From Rhodocytophaga rosea (GTDB taxonomy: Bacteria; Bacteroidota; Bacteroidia; Cytophagales; 172606-1): a stretch of DNA of 64,000 nucleotides. The notes beneath the pieces were generated by a model, which was not told where the DNA came from, made no database searches, and saw only the letters and a program-made list of their open reading frames with translations. Position 1 is the stretch's first letter. Every line of letters starts with the position of its first letter. Where the stretch lies: positions 434,001-498,000 of the forward strand of contig NZ_CP048222.1 of assembly GCF_010119975.1 (NCBI RefSeq). Reading direction: 5' to 3'. A program made the translations under genes and the position numbers. Positions 39,138-46,359 of this stretch are shown piece by piece.

Positions 39138-41519
39138 ATGAAAAAACTTTTCCTACTTATATTGCTGGCAGCCTATACCCTATTTACGGAAACGCTTGCC
39201 CAGACTCCTGAAGAAATACAAAAATGCCTCACCATGGAGCAGGACAGTCTGCTCCGCCGCAAACATCCGTTACTAGGCTCTATGTCGGATTTTGAACAGG
39301 ATATTGCCTTCCGGATCTCTGAACGCCGGCTTAAAAACAGAGGTGCCCGTACGGAAGCTGAAGTAATTACCATTCCGATTGTAGTGCATGTGGTACACAA
39401 TGGCGAATCGGTTGGCCAGGGAACCAATATCAGTGCAGCCCAGGTACAATCTCAGATTGATGTATTGAATGAAGATTTCCGCAGAAAACCCGGTACCAGG
39501 GGTTTTAACAATAGCGCAGTGGGAGCTGATATTGAGATTGAGTTTTGCCTGGCTACCTTAGATCCTTTGGGACGAACCATGCCCGAAAAAGGAATTGACC
39601 GCTATAACGGCAGAAAAAGTGTATGGACATTCGATGAAGTAGAAAGTAACCTGAAACCTACCACCATCTGGAATCCGGAGAAATATTATAATATCTGGGC
39701 GGTGAATTTCAGTGGACAAGCCCCTGGCTTTACTACCCTGGGATATGCCCAGTTTCCAATCCGTTCCGGGTTACCTGGATTAAGTACAGGTGGCGCTACC
39801 GGTGCCAGTACTGATGGAGTGGTTATTTTGTATAGTGCTTTTGGTTCTTCCGATAAAGGAAACTTTCCGGTACTGGGCGCAGGCTATGACAAAGGCCGTA
39901 CTTTAACGCATGAAACCGGGCACTTTCTGGGCTTACGCCATATCTGGGGAGATGGCGTTTGTGCCGAAGATTTTTGTGCAGATACTCCGCCAGCGGATGG
40001 CCCCAGCAATGGCTGCCAGGTAGGCAGAATTTCTTGCGGTAATGTAAATATGGTGCAGAACTACATGGATTATTCCGGAGATGCCTGCCAGAATATTTTC
40101 ACCCAGGACCAGAAAGAACGTATGCGTACAGTAATAGAGGTAAGTCCCCGGCGCAATTCCCTGCTTTCCTCTGGCGTATGCGGCAACCTGATCGCAGGCA
40201 AACCAATTCCAAATTTCAGATCAGATAAACAACTGGTGTTGAGAGGCGCTACCGTCAATTTCGTCGATCTGTCGTCAAACTTCCCTACCCAATGGCTATG
40301 GACATTTGAAGGCGGAGAACCTGCTACTTCTACCACCAGAAATCCATCTGTGGTGTACAACACTCCCGGAAAATACCGGGTAAGCCTGAAAGTAACAAAC
40401 AACCTGGGAGATTCTACCAGGGTTAGAGATGCCTATATAGAAGTTTCTTCGGCAGGTATTTGCAGTGACTTGAGCAATTTTAACGGTACACCTACCCTAC
40501 TGAAGGCGCCTATACAAAATATTACCAAAGGGTATGTCGCCGGACAGAATAACCTGAAAACCAGAGCAAAGTCGGAGTTTTTTGCCAACAATTTAGGATA
40601 CGAATACCTGGGTGGTGCGAGCCTGCACTTTGGGTATGTCCAAATTGCTGATCCTGAGGCAACTGTTACCATTACAGCCTGGAATGCCAGAGGATTCCAG
40701 GGGGGACCTGGCGCCGTTCTAGAAAGCAAGCAGGTATTACTTTCCAAAATACAGCAGGATATTGCTGCCGGTAATCCTACGACTATCACCTTCGACAGGA
40801 ATGTACCTGTATTCGGAAGAGGTTTCCATGTGGGTATTGAACTGGCATACAAAGGAGATACGGTAGCTTTAATTACAACTAAAAATGGTGAGTCCACCTT
40901 TAATACTTCCTTTGAACAGGACAGTACTGGTAACTGGTCGCCCATTAGTATCAGCCAGGGCTTGAATATTGCCCATGATATTACGGCTAATGTAGGCATG
41001 AATCCATCGGTACAGGTATCTTCTTCGGCGATTATCATTAACCAGGGAGAAAGTGTGACCTTAAATGCCAGGGGAGGAAGTTTGTTCTCCTGGGGTCCGG
41101 ATAATGCCGGATTGAATACAACCTTAGGTCCACAGGTGGTAGTCGCCCCTACCCAGACCACTACCTATACAGTTACCGGCGGAGGTGTTGACTTGTGCCG
41201 CACCAGTGCTACAGTAACCGTAGTGGTGAGAGGGGCTACGGCCGTTCCGATAGATCCTGAGGATAGCCAGTTACAAGTATATCCTAATCCAGGTGATGGC
41301 AAATTCAGATTCTCCATTACCAACCAGGATGTAGGAAGGGTACATATTCAGGTGTATTCGGTGGTAGGCAGCCAGATCGCATCGTTTTCTGACATGAAAT
41401 CCGGACAGGAATTTAGTAAGGAACTCAACCTGAGCAATCTTCCAGATGGCATGTATCTGGCCGTTTGTACGGTGGGTGATACTGTAATCAAAAGAAAACT
41501 GGTAATTTCCAGGAGATAA
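39138..41519 (+). CDS. M43-family (pappalysin-like) zinc metalloprotease with PKD and T9SS domains
   Basis: The 793-residue protein has a signal peptide (ending TETLAQ). The zinc site HETGHFLGLRH (HExxHxxGxxH) lies in LTHETGHFLGLRHIWGDG, followed by Cys-rich CAEDFCADTPPADGPSNGC and the Met-turn region MVQNYMDYSGDAC, all typical of M43B. A PKD domain follows (PIPNF...FVDLSSNFPTQWLWTFEGGEP...YNTPGKYRVSLKVTN). The end (LQVYPNPGDGKFRF...IKRKLVISRR) is a type A T9SS sorting domain. It is secreted to the cell surface or medium, where it would cut proteins feeding the adjacent SusCD pair. Confidence 0.92.
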   Translation: MKKLFLLILLAAYTLFTETLAQTPEEIQKCLTMEQDSLLRRKHPLLGSMSDFEQDIAFRISERRLKNRGARTEAEVITIPIVVHVVHNGESVGQGTNISAAQVQSQIDVLNEDFRRKPGTRGFNNSAVGADIEIEFCLATLDPLGRTMPEKGIDRYNGRKSVWTFDEVESNLKPTTIWNPEKYYNIWAVNFSGQAPGFTTLGYAQFPIRSGLPGLSTGGATGASTDGVVILYSAFGSSDKGNFPVLGAGYDKGRTLTHETGHFLGLRHIWGDGVCAEDFCADTPPADGPSNGCQVGRISCGNVNMVQNYMDYSGDACQNIFTQDQKERMRTVIEVSPRRNSLLSSGVCGNLIAGKPIPNFRSDKQLVLRGATVNFVDLSSNFPTQWLWTFEGGEPATSTTRNPSVVYNTPGKYRVSLKVTNNLGDSTRVRDAYIEVSSAGICSDLSNFNGTPTLLKAPIQNITKGYVAGQNNLKTRAKSEFFANNLGYEYLGGASLHFGYVQIADPEATVTITAWNARGFQGGPGAVLESKQVLLSKIQQDIAAGNPTTITFDRNVPVFGRGFHVGIELAYKGDTVALITTKNGESTFNTSFEQDSTGNWSPISISQGLNIAHDITANVGMNPSVQVSSSAIIINQGESVTLNARGGSLFSWGPDNAGLNTTLGPQVVVAPTQTTTYTVTGGGVDLCRTSATVTVVVRGATAVPIDPEDSQLQVYPNPGDGKFRFSITNQDVGRVHIQVYSVVGSQIASFSDMKSGQEFSKELNLSNLPDGMYLAVCTVGDTVIKRKLVISRR

Positions 41520-41525
41520 AATTCC

Positions 41526-41694
41526 CTGTCTGGAACCTGGATTACACAGATTAAATGATTTTCAAGATTGAATTAAAATAGTTGTTGGTTGATCGTTGTT
41601 AGTTAACAGCTAATACGTTGAAACCTGGATTTCAGAAGTTCACTATAAAAAATTCTATTCATCCTAAAATCCCATACATTCTGGTTCCAGACTG
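41526..41694. repeat. Repetitive palindromic element filling a convergent gap
   Basis: CTGTCTGGAACC at 41526-41537 and GGTTCCAGACTG at 41683-41694 form inverted ends with 11 of 12 pairs. The interior has words such as GGATTACACAGATTAAATG and CCTAAAATCCCATACATTC that I associate with dispersed repeats of Bacteroidetes genomes. It occupies nearly the whole space between the M43 and WalJ-like genes. Confidence 0.6.
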
Positions 41695-41697
41695 TCC

Positions 41698-42527
41698 TTA
41701 AAACAACGGAAACAATTCGGTTTGTACCGTAACCGGCTTTCTTGGAACAGAGGGGAATGGAGTATTGCTGATAGAAAATACTGCAGTTTCCTGGTAACGG
41801 GAAGCCACCACTACCTGAAGTTCCGGATTATGTGTAGCAAATAATGATTCAACCAGATGGGGAGAGTTATTTTCCTGCGACAAATGCGAAAGCAATACAT
41901 GGCTCAGATGAGCGGGTTTATAGGTCATCAATAATTCAAGTGCCTGCCAGTTGGATAAGTGTCCGGTATCGCTGCTGATGCGCCGTTTGAGATAATACGG
42001 ATACCTGCCATTGGCTAACATATCCTCATCATAATTGGCTTCCAGAAATACGGCATGGCATTCCTGCATATGTTTGATCAGGTGCTGGCAGGGAGAACCA
42101 ATATCTGTAAATACGCCTATTTTTAACTGGTGATATGTAACTACAAAGCTATGCGGATCAATGGCATCATGCAGTTTTGGGAAAGCAGTAATTGACAATT
42201 CACCCAGCTGAATTGGAATATAGGCTTCAAAAGGCAAAAACTCCAGCTTATTAAAAGACAATCCGGAATGTCTTAAGGTAGTTTCTGTGATGTATACCGG
42301 CAAATTATATTTACGGGCAAGAACCGGAATGCCCCGGATGTGGTCAGAATGCTCATGAGAGACGAAAATAGCCCTCACTTTATCCATTGATAGCCCTGGC
42401 GTTTCATACGTTTTTCGGTTTCCCGGCAACTGATACCTGCATCTATCAATACTGCTTCCTGTTGCGTGCCGACGTAATAGCAATTGCCGTTACTTCCGGA
42501 ATTAAGTGAGCAAATCTGTACATCCAT
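41698..42527 (-). pseudogene. WalJ/YycJ-like MBL-fold metallo-hydrolase, frameshifted
   Basis: From the ATG at 42525-42527 the minus frame reads MDVQICSLNSGSNGNCYYVG and VLIDAGISCRETEKRMKRQG, the standard N-terminus of WalJ-like enzymes, then runs into a stop at about 42376-42378. A second frame continues with LSMDKVRAIFVSHEHSDHIRG, containing the HxHxDH zinc motif, through to 41698. Adding one base at about 42393 (GG instead of G before CCC) joins them to about 276 residues, the family length. Members are cytoplasmic zinc hydrolases linked to DNA maintenance or cell-wall control in other phyla. The gene is broken or the consensus lacks one base. Confidence 0.85.
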
Positions 42528-42583
42528 ATTATTGTAAAGATACGTGTTTTTGGCCTGTTCTCCAGCCTAAAGAGTAATGGAAA

Positions 42584-42681
42584 GCTTGATTCAATAACAC
42601 ACGCGGCTGCGCCATTTGTGAAATCTTTGAGCTTAGGTAGCATGCTTGCTGTTTTGCACTTGGTGTAGTCTGCTGTAGCTT
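42584..42681 (-). repeat. Cassette-like repeat A, directly after the stop of a small gene
   Basis: This about 100-base segment is similar to copy B at 61523-61609: both share CACACGC, AGCATGCTTG, a GTTTT stretch and CTTGGTGT in the same order. Its 34-base inner part (42648-42681) also aligns with copy C at 60376-60411, sharing GCTGT and CTGCTGTA. It starts two bases after the stop of the 114-residue gene and contains imperfect inverted repeats. Confidence 0.5.
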
Positions 42682-42683
42682 TA

Positions 42684-43028
42684 TCATCTTTTTAACTTGT
42701 CACTTGCATACAGATTGTTATGGCGATCATATACTTCAAAAATCAATTTAATTTCGTTTTGTTTAAATAACTTATCAAGCATGGCTGCCAGTTGCAAAAG
42801 GTCTCCTGGTAACTCTGCTTCTGCTTTAATGAGATATTCTTTAGGATTGATTTTCTCAAATGTCATATATCCCTCATGCCCAAAATCTGTTCGTATATAT
42901 TTCCCCGACGCATAGTGAGTGGACTCTCGTATTTGAGTTCGTTCAAATCTTTGCTTAACAATCGTAAACAACTCAATTAAGGAAAGACCTGACTCAATGT
43001 TTCCAAATAGCAATGAATTAGATTCCAT
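42684..43028 (-). CDS. Hypothetical protein
   Basis: The 114-residue soluble protein (MESNSLLFGNIESGLSLIELFTIVKQRFERTQIRESTHYASG...) has an alpha plus beta pattern and no export signal. I do not recognise it, although the IKLIFEVYDRHNNLYASDKLKR end resembles small accessory proteins of Bacteroidetes. Its stop is followed within two bases by repeat A, an arrangement also seen for the gene at 60413. Confidence 0.6.
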   Translation of the reverse strand: MESNSLLFGNIESGLSLIELFTIVKQRFERTQIRESTHYASGKYIRTDFGHEGYMTFEKINPKEYLIKAEAELPGDLLQLAAMLDKLFKQNEIKLIFEVYDRHNNLYASDKLKR

Positions 43029-43083
43029 TTAATTTATAATATAGCAGACAATGACTCAATAATCTAAGCTTGTATATAAATTC

Positions 43084-43974
43084 TCATTTCACTCGTTGCA
43101 TAAATTCAATGATCTGTCGGTACCGGGGATTTTTCGAATACAGAAACTGGGTGATCATCGCTTTATGCTTTTTCCCTTTCAATACCTGATAGGTATAATT
43201 TGCCTGTTTTTCTTTGAGTGCCGCTACAAACTTTGCCGTACTTTTCTCAATGGATGGATAGGTTTTTTCTCCCATTAAAATATACATTGGCGGCATATTG
43301 GCATGGAGAAAGTACAGAGGCGAAGCTTGTTTCCAAATATCTTCATGAGTGGAGAAAGTCCGCAGAAAAGGATGAGACGCCTCTAATTTTTCTTCTTTCA
43401 GATAACCATACATATCCAGTCCGGCCGCATCAATCAGAATGAGTCCTTTTACCGGATTTGGCATGGAAAGGCTGTCGAAATACTCCGGCCGGATGGCAAT
43501 GATCGCTGCCAGTTGTCCGCCTGCTGAATGTCCGGAAACAAAAATCCGGTCCGGATTGCCACCGTACTGATTAATGTTATTTTTCACCCATTGTACAGCC
43601 TTAGCCGATGCCGATGCCATTTGCTGAAATTGTGCCTCCGGGCTCAGCGGATATTCAATAATAGCGGTCAGTATACCTTTTCTGGCCATCCGGTTTCCCA
43701 GAAAACTATATAAAGATTTGGTCCCGGAATTCCAGCTTCCGCCATGAATAAATATAAATACATCTGCTGGTGCACCTTTTTTTCGGGGTGCATATATATC
43801 TAGGCGTCTGGCTACTTTATTCGCAACAGAATCCGAATTCAGATAGGTTATATTTTTGGTACGAATAATTCTCTTTAACGAACAGGAAGAAACCCCAACC
43901 AGCATTGTTAGAAACAAGAATACCTGTAAAACAAATTTTCTCTGGCTCATCCATTTCATACTCGCACACATCAT
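43084..43974 (-). CDS. Exported alpha/beta hydrolase (carboxylesterase-like)
   Basis: The 296-residue product has a lipoprotein-like signal (VLQVFLFLTMLVGVSSC). The esterase marks are FIHGGSWNSGTKSLYSF (oxyanion HGG), the nucleophile Ser in SGHSAGGQLAA, and a late His in GKKHKAM. It resembles acetyl-esterase/BD-FAE type enzymes that act on short esters. It overlaps the upstream hydrolase gene by one base (TAATG), so the two are translated together. The exact start among several early Met codons is uncertain. Confidence 0.85.
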   Translation of the reverse strand: MMCASMKWMSQRKFVLQVFLFLTMLVGVSSCSLKRIIRTKNITYLNSDSVANKVARRLDIYAPRKKGAPADVFIFIHGGSWNSGTKSLYSFLGNRMARKGILTAIIEYPLSPEAQFQQMASASAKAVQWVKNNINQYGGNPDRIFVSGHSAGGQLAAIIAIRPEYFDSLSMPNPVKGLILIDAAGLDMYGYLKEEKLEASHPFLRTFSTHEDIWKQASPLYFLHANMPPMYILMGEKTYPSIEKSTAKFVAALKEKQANYTYQVLKGKKHKAMITQFLYSKNPRYRQIIEFMQRVK

Positions 43975-45275
43975 TATTTTACCGGAGAATCATGCAGTAA
44001 TTCCAGTCCTACAGAAGTACGGGGCTTGAAGCCAGGCCAGGGTTTGGTAGTATCTGATTCGGGCTGTAAATATTTCTGAAAATCCTGCTTTTTGAGGTGA
44101 ATACCCAGAAAAGCGGTCACAAAATGCTGATTAATATTATTAATGCGCCGTTCATTCCAGGCAGGTTCGGCATAATGATAATATTCATCCATGGTCATTC
44201 CAGGTTGCAAGGTTTGAGCCGGAGGCGGATTAGGCGCTACATTGTGCCTGGCGTTAACATAAACAAGCATATACCGGTCGGCATTAACGCTTCCGGTATA
44301 GATGGCCTTCACTCCTTTCTCATACCCCGATACATCATCCTGGCTGCCGGCAATAAAGAAAGTCGGTGTTTTTAAGCCTTGTAACCCTTCCGAATCCCAG
44401 ATACCCCGTTCCATACCCCAGGGAGCAAAAGCCACTATTGCTTTAATGCGGCTGTCCATAGAAGCTTTGTATTCCGGAGACTGACTGGTTCGTACCTCAA
44501 TAGCTTTACTGCCGCCAGTCATATTTGTAAAAAAGGTAGTCAGTTGCGAACTATATCCGGCCCCAGCCACATTCAGTACCCCATATCCGCCCATCGAATA
44601 ACCTATCAGCGCCGTATTGCTGGCGTCTGCCAATCCGGATAGAAAATGTTTTCCTTTCGGTTTACTTAACTCTGCCAGTTGATTGAGAACAAATAAAATA
44701 TCTTTCGGACGGTTCAGTAAGGTACTCTGGAATCCGGATAAATCCTGGTAGGTAGATTCCGTATGATCGATGGCAGCCACTACATATCCTTTGGAAGCCA
44801 GATTCTCGGTGAGGTAGGTTAATAAATACCTGGAACCAGGATAGCCATGTGATACAATCACCAGCGGAAATGTGCCATCCTTTGTGTTCGGAGCCGCATC
44901 CCGTACCGCCCTGCCAGTAAAATTAAAAGGTATTATAGGCCGTTTGGGGTCATTAGATCTTCCCAGCACACTTTCATAGGAAACCAGTTTTGTAGCGGCT
45001 CCAGGCAAAGTGGCCGGATACCAGATTTCCACTTTTAAGGGACGATCGTATTTGGGTTCGCTCCCCTCTTTAGATTTCAGAATATCTACCTGGCCTTTGT
45101 TTACAAACGTTACTGTCTGCACACCTACGGCATAGGTTCCTCTGGGAGAAAGTTCCGGGGCATCTGGCAAGGCATCTCCCACTACAAATGTTTCAGGCTG
45201 AACCTGTGCCTGCAGGAGATGACAAAAAGTAAATCCGCATAGACCAGCAAACAGAATGAGTATATATTGTTTCAT
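43974..45275 (-). CDS. Exported alpha/beta hydrolase, PAF-acetylhydrolase/dienelactone-hydrolase-like
   Basis: The 433-residue product has a signal peptide (ending HLLQAQ). Motifs: VIVSHGYPGSRYLLTYLTENLASKGYVVAAIDHTES, nucleophile Ser in GYSMGGYGVLN, the Asp/His region FFIAGSQDDVSGYE and NARHNVAPNP. It resembles the platelet-activating-factor acetylhydrolase-like family of bacterial esterases. It is the first gene of a two-esterase operon. Confidence 0.85.
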   Translation of the reverse strand: MKQYILILFAGLCGFTFCHLLQAQVQPETFVVGDALPDAPELSPRGTYAVGVQTVTFVNKGQVDILKSKEGSEPKYDRPLKVEIWYPATLPGAATKLVSYESVLGRSNDPKRPIIPFNFTGRAVRDAAPNTKDGTFPLVIVSHGYPGSRYLLTYLTENLASKGYVVAAIDHTESTYQDLSGFQSTLLNRPKDILFVLNQLAELSKPKGKHFLSGLADASNTALIGYSMGGYGVLNVAGAGYSSQLTTFFTNMTGGSKAIEVRTSQSPEYKASMDSRIKAIVAFAPWGMERGIWDSEGLQGLKTPTFFIAGSQDDVSGYEKGVKAIYTGSVNADRYMLVYVNARHNVAPNPPPAQTLQPGMTMDEYYHYAEPAWNERRINNINQHFVTAFLGIHLKKQDFQKYLQPESDTTKPWPGFKPRTSVGLELLHDSPVK

Positions 45276-45392
45276 AGACTGTAAGTGCCTTTAAATAAAG
45301 TTAAGGCTATACTTTCAAATAAAGATAATTTACTTTAAAATACACTTTCTTTATACCAGGAAAATAGTTTTATTTTCACAACCTGCCAGCGC

Positions 45393-46121
45393 ATGTTAAA
45401 AAAAGTCTTTATTCCTGCTTTTTTAGCACTTACTCTTTCCATTACAGCTTTTGGCCAGTTAGCCCAGGCAGATGTTTCACAGAATCAGGCCAGGGCGGAT
45501 AGCGGAATAGATCTTTCCAATGATTTTATCTCTTTGCCTTCCCATCTCTACAATGGCATTGAGTATGTAAACTACGACAACCATATTGATGGCCACCAGT
45601 TTTTTGAATCTCCGGTGCTGGAAGAAGGCTCGGTGATATATGATGGAATGCTGTACCGGAATGTGCCGATGGAATATGATCTTATGAAAGATGAACTTGT
45701 TATCGAACATTTTCAAAAATACTACAAGATCAGCCTGATCAGCGAACGGGTGAGCCAGTTTATGCTCCTCAACCATACCTTTGTCCGTATCGTTGCTGGT
45801 AAAGGGGAAGATATCCGTACTGGATTTTATGAAAAATTGTATGAGGGCAACGTGAAGATACTGGCCAGGCGGACTAAAATAATGGAGGAAGAAATTGCAC
45901 AAAGGCGGTTAAAGCAGTGGTTTACCCAGAAAAACAGGTATTATGTGTACAAGGACAAGGCTTACTTTCAGGTGAAAAATAAAAAAGGCTTGATTAAGGT
46001 ATTAGATGACCGTAAGAAAGAAGTCCGGAAGTTTATCCAGGAAAACGGAATCAATTTCAAAACGGATATCGAGCAGGCGTTTATACATGTCGGCCGGTTT
46101 TATGATACGCTTTCTCAGTAA
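45393..46121 (+). CDS. Exported hypothetical protein
   Basis: The 242-residue protein has a signal peptide (ending SITAFGQ). The mature part has a beta-rich first half (GSVIYDGMLYRNVPMEYDLMKDELVIEH) and a basic helical C-terminal half (KKEVRKFIQENGINFKTDIEQAFIHVGRFYDTL). It looks like a conserved Bacteroidetes exported protein, but I cannot assign a function. It is divergent from the esterase operon. Confidence 0.7.
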   Translation: MLKKVFIPAFLALTLSITAFGQLAQADVSQNQARADSGIDLSNDFISLPSHLYNGIEYVNYDNHIDGHQFFESPVLEEGSVIYDGMLYRNVPMEYDLMKDELVIEHFQKYYKISLISERVSQFMLLNHTFVRIVAGKGEDIRTGFYEKLYEGNVKILARRTKIMEEEIAQRRLKQWFTQKNRYYVYKDKAYFQVKNKKGLIKVLDDRKKEVRKFIQENGINFKTDIEQAFIHVGRFYDTLSQ

Positions 46122-46146
46122 TACTTCTAAATCTTTTAGCGGTTGT

Positions 46147-46221
46147 ATTGTCATTCCAACAAAGGAGAAGTCTTTTAGAAGGTTTGCTTTAAGAGATTCC
46201 TCGTTCTTAGGAATGGCAATA
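46147..46221. repeat. Palindromic repeat element (REP-like)
   Basis: TTGTCATTCC near the left end and GGAATGGCAA near the right end are imperfect complements, and AGATTCCTCGTTCTTAGGAATG lies inside. Related 'CATTCC...GAGGAATC' units are dispersed in many Bacteroidetes genomes. It lies between the 242-residue gene and the TonB receptor gene. Confidence 0.45.
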
Positions 46222-46359
46222 AAGAAAATACCCAGATACTGCATTATTTAATTCAAACTGAATAAGCATGTATTTTTAATATCCAGAAGTTCAATACATT
46301 AGGCCGGCTGCTTAGTATAATTTGAGTATATTCTTTTACCCTTACGCATTGCTTGATTA

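Noticed and set aside
40433-41161. Antisense frame of 242 codons inside the M43 protease gene
   Set aside because: Explained by codon bias of the real gene; low-complexity translation.
42446-42643. Open frame of 65 codons at the 5' side of the WalJ-like gene
   Set aside because: It is in the wrong frame; the true N-terminus (SLNSGSNGNCYYV) is in another frame that starts at 42527.
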